64,000 bases of DNA. It comes from Himantopus leucocephalus. Its lineage: Eukaryota; Chordata; Aves; Charadriiformes; Recurvirostridae. The stretch lies in NCBI GenBank assembly GCA_003993805.1, contig RSEF01000026.1:4241068-4305067 (forward strand). Direction: 5' to 3'. The position numbers and the translations under genes are program-made. Every line of letters starts with the position of its first letter. Position 1 is the stretch's first letter. Under the pieces are notes generated by a model. It ran no database searches. It saw only the letters and a list, made by a program, of their open reading frames with translations, and was not told where the DNA came from. This document shows positions 24,881 through 36,300 of this stretch, in pieces.

Positions 24881-27045
24881 TTTGCAGTCCCAAATCCTGG
24901 ATTGCTTTGTGGATGCTGAAGTATGAGACAAGGTGAGCTCTGTCCTGAGGAGGCAGAGCTGCTCTCCGGGATCCGAGGAGGCAGCGGGCACGGGTTGCTT
25001 TTCCCCTCTGTCCTGTTTATGCTCTTGTGTACCAGCGAGAGAAGAGCCCCAAGGCCCGCTCGCTCACTTTTAAAACAGAGAATCGTGAGCTTTGTAAGTG
25101 ACTTCAGCTACTGCTGTAAAATCAGGTTCCTCTCCAAGAGCAATGCGCCGTGGCAAAGCCAACCACAAATTTAACTCATTACTATGTTGTAAAACTTGCT
25201 GAAAATCAAGAGAAATGCAGAGCTGTTTTCCCTTTAAAAACCAATAGCAGTCAATTTCAAAGGCTTTGGAAAAGCAGGAGAGTAACACCGGAGCAAGGCA
25301 GAAAAATGGAAACCCCTGAATGAGCTGCAGAACATGCTTTGAGTAGGAACAAGTCCTAGAAAAGGCCTCAGCAAAGGGCATTTCCAGACATAACACCTGG
25401 ATCAGGTTGGGGCTGCAGAAGGGTGCTGCCTCTAGAAGTCACACTTACTCTCAGATCTGAGCTTCAGAAAGCAGGTTTTACTTATGCTTAATTTTAAATA
25501 CAAGCTTATGTTACAGTGAAACATTATTATATACTTTTCTCACCAGAACTATGAGCTACTGGCACTTCGGAGAGTACATGGGGCATCGCCCTGAAAACTT
25601 CAAGGGCTTGCAATCACCAGGCCCAACGCAAAGTCCATTTAACATAACAAATGCAACCAGCTTTGGCTCAGAGCATCTGTCTTTATCTCTTAGCTCCCCT
25701 ATAGACAAAGAAATATAAAGTGAGCAAATGTTTTCTAAAGTTCAGAGAAGTCCAGTACAACTTTAACTGACCTTTAGTTAAAGGTTTGCCGCTTTTGAGG
25801 ATGCAGCACACCTTTGCTACTGCTCAGGTAGATGCACGAGGCTGCAGCCTGACTCTCAAGGCTTCTCCCCGGGGAGAAGCAAAACCCAAGCGGTCTCTCA
25901 TTAAAAGGTTGAGCGCACACCCACCCCCCATACTGGTAACCTTCAATTTACTTTAAATTTGTTCAAGATTGAGGGGTAGTTAGCTGTTGGAGGTGGGTCC
26001 CTGGAGCTTGTATTTCAAGTTTTCATTACCATTTTTTAATGTAAGATTTTGTTGATAAGCACCTTTACTTCACAATCTGATCTGTTCCCGAAGGAAGCGA
26101 AGCCAGCCTTGCAGCTGTTGGTTTTCTCTCCTGGGCGTCCTGGCTTTGTGCGTTCCAGGCACGAAGGGGTTAATAGCTGGGAGCTGGGCATTAGGCATTT
26201 GTGGTGCTAAAGCCCGTTGCAACTTGCCTGATAAAAGGCATTTCAAATAAGCCAGGATTGCATAGAGGAATTTCAGTTGATGGGTTCCTGCCTAGGCCGC
26301 CCTTTCTCAGGACTTACCCAAATGCTTTCAACATGTCTTGACAAAACGAAGGGAGAGGCTTCAACAGCAACAGACAGCGGGTTTACATTTAAAAGCAAAA
26401 GTGAGAGAGGAATACCCTAAGCTATTTGGTCTGTTAAATCCTCTGTCAGCACCTCCATAGTGGGGGCTTTTGTGGGTTGGCTTTTTTCCCCTCCCCCCCT
26501 TTTTTTTTTTTTTAATTTTTTTAAGTACAGGCAAGCATTTCACTTCAAGTCAAGTTTTTGCATCTCAACCTATCTTTTAATTCGCTCGTACTTTGCAGCT
26601 TAGGAAAAGTTGAAATCTTAAGTTACCCAAGTGCATGGGAGAGTCGCCAAAACATGTTGCTACTCGGAACTGGACCCTTTGTCCCACTTTTCCCAGGTGC
26701 AAAGGAGGCAGGAATTGTGGCCTGGCTCCCTTAATTTGGCTTCATGCCCCTGTGAAGCAAAGCCACACAAATTGGAAAAAAATATTTGCCATTCCTTGCT
26801 GGGATATGGTGAACTTTCATTTCACTCGTGGGATTTGTGTATTTCAGGGTAGATTTTTTTTTTTTCAGTGTTTTCAATTATTTAGATGAGAAGCAACGTG
26901 CAATGCTAAGTATATGCATTATATTCAGACTCCAGTATTCATTTTACAGGTAAAAACAGGACACATTTAAGAATAGTAAAATATTTCAATCTATCATCAG
27001 ATTCCCTTGCAAGAATCTCACAAACATCTTTACTGCATTGATGCA

Positions 27046-27079
27046 GGGATGGGTTGGGGTTGGTTTTTGGGAGGAGGGA
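27046..27079 (+). other. G-rich tract with quadruplex potential
   Basis: Five runs of three or more G occur within 34 bases, with loops of 2, 2, 9 and 4 bases. The 9-base loop exceeds the usual limit, so folding is uncertain. It lies just upstream of the acceptor-like sequence at 27,121-27,123. Confidence 0.4.
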
Positions 27080-27123
27080 GTATTTCTAACAGTCTTAATT
27101 CTCTTTATTTCTGTCTTTCACAG

Positions 27124-27180
27124 ATTGGAAGTTCTTTGGAAGAGGCTACACATCTTTTAGAGGGTTTGGAGAATGCTTAG
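27124..27180 (+). other. Exon-like segment after a strong splice acceptor (hypothesis)
   Basis: A branch-point-like TCTAAC lies about 33 bases upstream and is followed by a pyrimidine tract ending CTTTCACAG, an almost ideal 3' splice site. The first frame reads IGSSLEEATHLLEGLENA and then a stop at 27,178-27,180. That is short but has helical, acidic character. A second frame is also open for 20 codons. There is no AATAAA close by. The nearest plus-strand hexamer I noticed is at about 28,569. It could be a terminal exon of a transcript from the 23.6-24.0 kb CpG island, or a decoy acceptor. Confidence 0.2.
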
Positions 27181-27535
27181 CCTAACTATTTGCATCTTCA
27201 TAGTGCCTTAGGGCGATCCCATAACATACATAACCCATTTCCCAGGTGCAGCGAGGCGCGTGCACGAGCAGTGGCAGCCTGGCAATGCCATGGCGGGACA
27301 AGTGACATGTTCCTTGCCCCGCTCTCTGCCTGTGCTTTACAAGAAGCCTGAAGGGAGCAGACTCCAATTACCCTATCACGTGGGGCCGTGACTAAGTAAG
27401 ATTACTTCTCCCCTATCTAGGCTAAAGGGAAGTAGTAGCTTAATACATTCTCATCATTGCCAAAGGTCTTGAAAAAGAACCAGCACGTAGCCGAAAATTG
27501 CCTGCTGGCATTCTTTGGATTTTGCAAATTCAGGG

Positions 27536-27702
27536 GTTTAAGGCCAGAAGGGACTATGGTGATTATCTTGTTGGACCTCCCTTGTAAAAGCCATAAAACT
27601 CAAACCCTTGAGTATTTAATCTGGAGAAGCTCCCGGGAGTTTAAGACTTTCAAGAGATGGAGAATTGTCCTATCCTTTGGTAAGTTGCTCCCACAGTTAA
27701 TG
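27536..27702 (-). mobile_element. Ancient CR1-family LINE fragment
   Basis: The plus strand reads TTTAAGGCCAGAAGGGAC, followed by recognisable but diverged blocks: 'GACCTCCC', 'GCCATAAAACT', 'TTTAAGACTTTCAAG..ATGGAGAAT' and 'CCTTTGGTAAGTTG'. These are the reverse complement of the 3' end of an old amniote CR1 subfamily. Relative to the consensus I remember, the copy is heavily substituted, much older than the copies at 42 kb and 51.8 kb. It is a truncated 3' fragment with no reading frame. The exact subfamily needs a repeat library. Confidence 0.8.
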
Positions 27703-30700
27703 TTCCAAAGTGAGCCTGGCTACTTTGTTACAGGCTAAAATCAGACTGAATGGAAAATGGGGATAAGGGGAGGAGGGGAAACAATGAAAGAGCAAATTAA
27801 AGTTTCAGCCCATAGCATCCCGATAAGCACTGGTTGCAGAGTTTCATGCCTCCTACATACACTTCAAACATCGCAGGTGTACCAGCTGTGCTTCCCTGAA
27901 AGGTGTGGTAACATGCGATAAACTCGCCTGCGTTTTCCGAGTGAAATAAGGACGATCCATGGGTTCTGTTGTCCTTCATTCCACCGGAGTCTGTCTCATA
28001 CCTAACCAGATTTCAGTGGAGTGAAGCACAAGAGACATGGAGCTGAATCAGCAACAAGAGGAACTGCTTGCCACTGACCGAGAAGGGAAACCGCACGGAA
28101 ATTTGGATACACCGGGCATCCAAACAGAGATCGGGCACGCTGGGAAGTGGAGAGGAGCAGTACTCGGAGCACTTCGATAACCTGAATATTTCTTGAAAGT
28201 CTCCAGTAAGAACCCATTTTGAGAATGTACTTACTTTCTGCATAATATGTAAAGATTAAAAGTCTACAAAGACCACAAGCTGCTTTCTGGAAGGCTGAAA
28301 TACCTTATTAGCAGGAAATTAAACCCTAATGTGGATAAATTAGATGCGTAACCTCATCGCTTTCGGTGATCTTCCCTCTAGGATGGTATATCCAGTAAAG
28401 AAACCAGAACATAACCTTGTTTTGGCGCACATGAACCACCCCACATTCCCTTGAGGATCTTTCTCTGAAGGATCACAGCAGCAACGCCTGTTTCCTTCCA
28501 ACTCCCCTGCCACAATGCCTTCAGAATCTGGATAAACTCCATTAAAATTTTAGACCCTTTTTTTTTGTAATAAAATGAATGTAAATAAGATTTAAGTTGA
28601 GGGAGAATTTAGATTTTTCAGGCCGAGAACGAGATAGATCTTTTGAGGTGTCAGTGTAAATTCCTCGAAGGTTAATGCAGTTAAACATATTTGATGCATA
28701 AAAGTGTCACATCTAACACTAATCATTCACCAATTGTAATTGCCTTTTCAAATTCCTCACCTCCCCGAGACGAATGCCCAAAAAAATGAGGTATGGCAAA
28801 TTTAAAACAAAAAACAAATGTCCTCCTACCATCAGGACATATTATTTGCTTTGATAGATTTAGTACCAGGTTTCAAGAATTTATTGTCCTGTATTATTTC
28901 TCAGCTGCCTGCCTAATCCTTCTTTCTCCCTCCCCCTTCTATTTGACTGACTTTAACAGCATTCAAAAACTACTTGCTGATGGCTTTTCTTACAACCGCA
29001 GACCACCCAAGGGTTTGCTCCCTGGAAAGCCAACAGCCAGCTTCCATGCGCAGCGGTGCTGAGCTCTTCCAGTCAGCAGCACGAGTTCCCAAAGCTTCTG
29101 ACATCTACTTCAGGCTCGTTCTTAAGCATCACAGCCCCCCCGTGCTGGATATCTTACAAAAACTGATTTCCCTGGGTAGTTAAAGTTATGTGCTATTTAA
29201 AATCAAATCATTACAATAACAGGACCACAACACATTTTCAAACCAGAATCTAGCCAAACCTATGCTGTTTCAGTTTTCTATACTTTATCTATCTAATACT
29301 CCATCTCTGTAGGCATCCTGAAATACATCACAACCAAAACCAGCTCTTGATATCTTTTCCTGAAGTATTTTTTTTCAGGGCATCCCAGAACAACCGAGAC
29401 CTTTGCAAGCCATTCCTTAGAGTTCTGGTAGCCATTAATGGTGAAGGATAACAAGAACTGACAACAATTTGGGCTTTTTTCCCTTGTTACGTTTTTAGTG
29501 AGACAAAGAGCGAAAGAGCAAGCAGGTAAGTATCACGTGTCAGGCATAAGCAGATGACAAACACACGTTTGCTTATTTGCCAATTAAGGGTAATAAAATG
29601 AGGTGCCTACCTTCCCACTGCCTGGGCAGCAACAGGTCCAGCGGGCACAACCCTCTGCTGGGAAACCGCTTGGCTCTGCTGAAGATCCCTTAATGCACGA
29701 TACTGCGCTCGCCGCCTTCTCGCTCTCCCCTCCCCAGCCGGCTTCAGCCTCCCAGGCGTAAGAGGCCCCCGTCTGTAGGGCACCGTGAGCTCTACGGATG
29801 AAGACAGAAATGTAGTTGGGTATTAATGATATGCTAAGGAATATGTACAGCACTGCCATTAATATATTACTCAGCCATTTGTTCCCATATGAAGGACATT
29901 TTGGCTAACAGCTTTCCATACATTAAAGCAATGAATATAATGAGAGAGCAGACAAAGCGCCAGAGCCGCGCATTGCTATGGACAAGTCTATGTCAATCCT
30001 CTCTGCAGTTCGCACAACTCCTTTAAGGGATGAGAGGTGCTACATAAATGCAAGCTCGTTATCAAAGACACCATGGCTTGTTGTTCGCATTCACGTAGCA
30101 CCAGAGACAAGAAAAATCCTCAAGTTACTTTTTGGAGTAATATATGCAGTCTAAAGACTGACTATTTCCAGACCTTAGAAAGCAACTGATGGTATAGATC
30201 TGGCAATTCAGACACAAAAAACTTACTTTTCAGGCAAAAGGAATGAGATCAAAGCAAAACAGTCAAAGAAGTACCAGCCCGTAGCCTTGGCTCGTGCATT
30301 TGGAAGCTGCTGCTTGGTGTTGCTGGCACTGGTACTTGGGGTGTTCTGTTAAACTTATACTAATCAAAGGGACCTCATTAACACCAGGTACATCCATACA
30401 GAGACACACGGCCCTCTCCTACGTGCAACTCCCCCCCCCGTTTCCTATTTGCAGGCTCACTCAGCCACACCAGGTTTAACTGTGTGCACAGAAGAACTTA
30501 AAACCTGGTGTCCTTTCTTGCTGCTATTTGTGACTGTAAGTCCTGAGTAACGTCTGTCACTGCAACTTGGTGAACTGGAGAACCCTGTTAAAATGGGTTG
30601 ATTCGGGGCACGTTTATTTGAAGTGTTAGTTACCAACAGCCTCAGTATCAACTTCACAGAGTACAGAACATGAGCCAGACCAACGTGGGAGCTCAGCCTA

Positions 30701-31496
30701 CCGAGAGGGAAAAGGGAAAAGGGCACACGAGCAAGGACAGGAGCCACACCAACTGCTTGGACTTCAAGGACGGCATTTCTTAGACTCCCGTTACAAAGAC
30801 AGCCACGAACAAGCGCTTTGACACGGGAGGCTTTGCAACCTGTGAGCTGTGGCACTCCCAGAAAGGGCTTTGGCACAGAAACCCCGGCACAATCCTCTGC
30901 ACGGGCACGTCGTCGGCTGTGTTGAGGTGCATCAAAAAAATCCTCAAGCAGGGTATAGGCTATAACTGATACAGCTGAGGAAAATTATTACAAATAACTA
31001 CCCCAAGCAGGGCAGTGCTTTCACTCCAGATCCATTTACTGGGCAGCACAAAAGCAGCAAGCGCACAGCCACGCCAACTTCCCCGTCAAAGACTACAACT
31101 GGCGTGAGCTGAAAGATGCCTGAAACGGCACGAAAGCAGCCTAGCTTAGACCGTAAAAAATATCCGTCCTTTTTGAGTCTTTCCCATAGGGAGGAAGAGG
31201 AGAAATAACACTACTGAGCTGAGCCGAATGCCCGGGAAGACAGACAGCTAGAAAAGCCAGAAGTTTTCAACCTTTTAAACAGTTACATTTCAGTGTTGTG
31301 CCCGAATTCCTTACCTAGAGTCAGTTTTTATTCAGTAGACCGCTAGGCCTCCAGTACCCCCTCAGCACAAGCCTCAGAGCCGCTTCTTTGAGCTGCTTCG
31401 CATGAACGTTGCCTTGTGTCTGGTGGTAACTTTGCAGAGCGCTGAAGCAGAGGGGAGGCTTGGATAAGAGGCCCTTTAGAAACCCTTTACAAATGT

Positions 31497-31559
31497 AGAT
31501 TTGATTGACTGACTGATTGAACTTAATTGCAGACATTCTCTTAATTGTACACTTAATTA
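31497..31559. promoter_or_regulatory. Homotypic CTTAATT cluster next to TGATTGA motifs
   Basis: Two TGATTGA motifs (PBX-type, at 31,502 and 31,514) are followed by three CTTAATT(G/A) homeodomain-type motifs at 31,522-31,529, 31,540-31,547 and 31,552-31,559. This homotypic arrangement in unique DNA suggests an enhancer. It is inferred from motifs only. Confidence 0.3.
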
Positions 31560-32506
31560 CTGACACTGTGTCAAAAGATTTCTGATGCAGCACCTGGAGG
31601 ACAACCTTGCAAGTGCCAGTCAAAGCCAGCTGCACAAGACATCAGGGAGGTGCTGCACATTGCTACAGCTTGGAAGGGAAAAAATCATAATATTTTAATA
31701 ATATACAATTAGAGTTTCACCCACCCTCAAACACGCGTGTGCACATACACACAATCACAAATCTCTTCGCAGGGAGGGCATCTAATACATCAGGAACAGA
31801 AAAGAAACAAAGAGTGATAATTATGGGACCATGTGACAGTTCCACCCTTTTGTGGTCTCGGCTAATATCTACAGTGTTGGGAGCCGCAGGGGGAGGGCAG
31901 TATGCCATCGGCTTTGGCAGGAGCGAGACAGCTGCTGGCCATTCTCAATTTAGTAACTCCAGATTTTGTATGTTAAAATTGTAACCAGAAATAAAACCCA
32001 TGATATTTGTTCAAAGGGTAAAACTCTGAATATTCTCAGCAGTGATTTTGGGTCACTGCAGGTCTTCCCGAAAATAGCTGTGCGTGGAGCAAAGATAACA
32101 GCATTCTTACTGTTTGTAATAAGACACGTCCATAGGAACGTTGTGATTATGGCTCCTATAATTCTCAACAGACAAATTAGTGTTTTAGTGAACGCAAAAC
32201 TTAAACCCCATACTACAATAGCTTCTACGTATAGCACATATGATGAAAAAAATAAGTGAAAACTAATCTGGATGTGTGCATTTTCCCTCACAATATTTTT
32301 ACCAATAAAGTCATATTTACAAAATGTTGTTATTAACTAAATGTGCTAGTCTGCAGGGTACTGGAGATACTTCCACTACTGCTGCACGCAAATCATCGTG
32401 GGAATCACACCACCACCAGTGCATTTATCCTCACTACATTTCCAAGCAGTAGCTCTGTTATTCCTGCCCAGGATCCACACGCAGAGCGACCAACCTTAGT
32501 TCTTAC

Positions 32507-32665
32507 CTGGGTCTCTGGGAGGTTTCCTGGCCAGTGGTCAGCTCAGGTCACCTACGAGGTCTGTGGCAGAACCGGAGGCAAGTCCTGGGCTAGCGAAAGC
32601 CGAGTGAAAGGCAACAAGGCTCGGAGAAAGGAGGACCAAAATGAAGCTGAAGGACGGCGAGTGGG
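32507..32665 (-). other. Exon-like non-coding segment (hypothesis)
   Basis: On the minus strand a pyrimidine tract ending TTCTCTCTTCAG precedes 159 bases that end CCCAG|GTAAGA, a near-perfect donor (complement of 32,501-32,506). All three minus-strand frames contain a stop, so if it is real it would be a UTR or long non-coding RNA exon. Chance pairing of good sites is the main alternative. Confidence 0.2.
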
Positions 32666-33139
32666 CTGAAGAGAGAAGGCCGTCTGCTGCAAAGCACGGA
32701 GGCTGCAGCGGTGACCTGGCTGTCTGCCTCCGAATCCACTCCTCACACCCAGCAGCTGCTCACACGTCTCCTTAAAGGCTGTGGATAAAAAAGCACCAGA
32801 ACTCCGAGTTAAAGGTCTGACAAAGATGTAGAGAGAAAGAAGACAAAACTTGTTGGAACACTGGTTACAAGTTACTGCCTCAATAGCCGATCTCCCTCTG
32901 AAGCACCTCTTAGTCTGGAGAAGTCACAGAAACTGGCACCACCTCTGCTTCCAGTGGATCAGAGCGAGTCTGAGAACAGTCGGGATACACACGCCTGGTT
33001 AGAAAGAGGAACATCTTCCAGAAAATATTAGCAATAGATTTTAAGCATCTCTAAAGTCAGGGTTATACAACACATGGCATATCACAGAGACGCTATAAAT
33101 AACGGCCGCTCAGGTGCTGATGCATAGCTACATTCCTCT

Positions 33140-33167
33140 AAAAAAAAAAAAAAAACCCAACCAAAAN
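33140..33167. repeat. Poly-A run and single-N assembly position
   Basis: Sixteen consecutive A (33,140-33,155) are followed by A/C-rich sequence with one undetermined base at 33,167. The N probably marks a contig join or a homopolymer-related uncertainty. No duplicated flank is evident here. Confidence 0.85.
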
Positions 33168-33184
33168 AAAACTATACAGAAAAC

Positions 33185-33320
33185 TAGCAGAGACAATTGG
33201 AATTGTTTTACACGCACATAAATGTAATTTGCTCCAAACACCTGGAGTCTCGTTAATTTACCTGTGACATGTTGCTACACTTAATTGCCTTTGACAATTA
33301 GCAACATTTCAACACCACCT
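33185..33320. promoter_or_regulatory. AT-rich motif cluster with inverted ACAATT half-sites
   Basis: ACAATT (33,193-33,198) and AATTGT (33,201-33,206) form an inverted pair separated by two bases, resembling paired SOX half-sites. TTAAT/AATTA homeodomain cores follow at about 33,253, 33,281, 33,296 and 33,321. The sequence is non-repetitive. Enhancer function is inferred only. Confidence 0.25.
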
Positions 33321-36300
33321 TTAATGGCCCAATTATGAGAACACTTGTCTTCCCCACAGTAGATAGAAGAAAATAGATGGGTGAACCTGCAATGCCAAAC
33401 TCCTCTGCAAGTATTTTAATGAAGAGCTTAAAAAACAAAGCCCAAAGAGGCCGTTTGGATTCTGGCTGGCGCACCCTGCGGACAGACGAGCCGTGCTGGC
33501 CCTGCTCTCCGGTCGTGCCCCTCCGGGTGCAGGGCTGCGACAGCCACGGCTCCGAGAACTGCACGGTGGAATTAATTACAGGGAAGAGTGCTGAGCATTT
33601 ACCTCCCTCCATTTCTTGCACTTGATGTTTTATCGATTACTTCTGTATGCTAAACAAAGTGCATCCTTTGTAAAATAAATCCTGATTCCAAACTGGGAGA
33701 GGCGTGATGGGCATAAGAACACAGAACCACCTCCTCCAACTGCACCAGCTCCTGCCTCTCTAATGGAAATATCTGTTAAGACTCAAATTTTGCGGAATTT
33801 CTTTGATCAAATATGATGGCAAGTGCTGGCTGCAGTCAGTCCGGGGGCCATTCCCTCTCAGGAATAAGCGGGTAACTTCCCACGCTGGTTCAGGCTGGGC
33901 ACAAATGCTGGATCTGACAACTACATTGACTGGAAGAGAGCGGGGGAACCTTGCCGCTGCTTGTAAATGTGAAAAATCCCTGCTGATAAACACTGCAGAA
34001 CTCAGATGTGAAACAAGAGCATGCAAGGGAGACCGACGGGTCCGGCCCCACACGCGGTGCTGCTGCTGATAATGAGTGCAAGTTCATTACTGGGCCCATC
34101 CTGCTCCAACAGCAGTGGCAAATGGGCGCACTGCATAAAGACGACTAGGTTTTGCTCACATTTGCAGTTCTGCAACATGCGTTAGGATTTTCCGTGCTTT
34201 CCGTTTTCCTCCCGCTCCTCACACCTTTTCAAGTTCAGTTCTCTCCCCAGAGACTCTCAGCTGAGCAGCACGATTCATCCTCAAACCCCTGCAACGCTGT
34301 TGTCAACTCTCGATTTCCTTTCAAATCTCTGCTGAACACCATGCTTCCTCTCGCTTTGGTACCCGCATTTCTCCTCCCCTAGATTTATTTAGGTTTTTTG
34401 AAGTATCTTGAGCTTCAGAGGTTTAGATTTTCCACTAACATCAATCACTGCAACCCCACCGATACGGTCAGGCAAGTCTGACTTGCACCGTGCACACCAG
34501 TGGCGTACCACAAAAGGTTTCACCGAACGCTCGCAGGGATTGTGGGCTCTCGCACCACCAGCGTAACAGCTATTGTTCTTTTGTGTTTCCTTTTTACCAG
34601 CAGCTCTTATGTTATCTTGGTCAGGACACAATCTGGATGCTGACGGGCATTTGCTGACCAGTTTGTGCCTGGGTCACAGATGATGGAAGAGCGGCGAGCG
34701 CTGACCCGGCTCCGGGAAGCACCCACGGGGCTGGATGGGGCCGCGCGCTCACTCCCATTTCACCCCTTCAGTGCAGTTTTCACCGTGGGCACTCACCATT
34801 CAAAATTGGGGGGTGCAGCTATAAGGACCCATTTCCACCCATTGCCTTGGTTATTTCCTCTGCTGGATATTTCCTCAACAAGCGTGCCAAGGCCAGGGAG
34901 AGCAGCCCGTTCCACCCTCCCTGCAGGGCAACATCGCCGAGAAGGAAGGGGATCCTGCCCGCGCTCGCAGGGATCCCCGTGAGCTCTCTCTCACTGGAGG
35001 TGGGTAAACCAGGAGCGAGTCAGAAGAAAGCTCAGCAGCCACAAAGCTCGCCCAAACCGGCTTCTCCAAAAGAGCCGGTGTAGTCTTAATGTTGGATAGA
35101 GTTTATGAATAAAACAATGTTTTATTAAACTACTATTACATTTTGATTGAATTGCATTTGGACTACATAGGAGCAGACATATTCCTGAAAGTAATTGGTT
35201 TTCCACATCTGCTTTCCTTTCTAATTGGACTAATTACTTCAGTGTAGGATCATGTTCACTACTCTCCAGAAAGCAAGAAACCTTGATTTACAGTGAGAAG
35301 AGCAGCAATTAGAGAGAATTAATTCATACGGCAACATCTAAATAAATCATATTATAAGAAGACAGCAATGTAATTATTGTGACTGGTGACTCCCTTGTGG
35401 AGAAACATCATCCTTAAGCCTAAATCAAGCAGCTCGGTTCTCTGAGGAATCCACCACAGCTCCTCCAGTTTTACAGAGCATGTACCACCAATTTTATTTT
35501 TAAGACCTAATTGAGGTGAGTTGTCAAAAACAATAGGGTCTAACACTCCTCAGGCAGCTGAGAAAAACAATCAAATCCTTGACAACTCCGTGTTTGCCCT
35601 CCGAATCAAATGTGTGTTCAGCAGCCATGGATAACATATGCCAGCAGCAGCTTCCAATCAAAGGTGCATGAATTTTATGGGTGTAACACCCTCCAGGATG
35701 AGCCAGGCTTTTCTTACTCTCCAAACCCAGTCCGCCCCATCCAGATGGCTGATTAAGAGGCTTAGAGAGGAGAACATGCTGAACTGCAGGGCTTCAGAAG
35801 ACGATCCTGCCCCTTATATTGATAATTTATCTTCCTACTCATACATGAGCAGTCCGGTCCTACCTTCCTGATGGAGATCAGACATCTTGCTACCTGGGCA
35901 AGCAGTGAAAGGCATTTTGCCAAGGCAGAGCTCCCTTCATCTGCTTGGTATTAGTTCTGTCCTTAATGTCACTCTCATCAAGTCACTGGCAACTTTGGTG
36001 GTCCTCTCACAAACGCCTCCTGCTAAGGAAAATGCTACCTTCTTTTCATATTGTTCATGTACTTCCAGAAAAAAATAATCCACAATGCCTTTTTTTTTGG
36101 GGGGGAGAGAAGATCATTCCCAGACTTCCACAGGCAGCACTGAGTTTTGTGTGCAAAAGCCCCACAGTTTAGAGCCTGCTGTACCAAGAGCTACCTCTGG
36201 GCGCGGAGGCAGAGTAACCCCGTACTCCACCCCAGTAAGTTAGCTCTCTTCATCTGGTTATCCTGCCTCCAGAACGAGTCTCGGTATGACTCTCACCCTC

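Larger units (their letters stand above)
24231..27123. other. No gene recognised; AT-rich, enhancer-like motifs
   Basis: AT-rich unique sequence. The part at about 24,540-24,880 holds a POU octamer ATGCAAAT (24,755-24,762) and TGATAGAT/TGATGAT-type TALE homeodomain motifs. A pyrimidine/T tract lies at 26,481-26,521. The end of the block (about 27,086-27,123) has the form of a strong 3' splice site: a TCTAAC branch-point-like motif, a pyrimidine tract, then CAG. No interspersed repeat was recognised. Confidence 0.5.
27703..33139. other. No gene recognised; unique sequence with homeodomain motif cluster
   Basis: Mostly AT-moderate unique DNA. Notable points are a T run at about 28,558-28,566, an AATAAA at about 28,569, a poly-C run near 30,431-30,440 and the homeodomain motif cluster at 31,497-31,559. 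An exon-like non-coding segment lies on the minus strand at 32,507-32,665. No repeat family or RNA gene was recognised. Confidence 0.5.
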
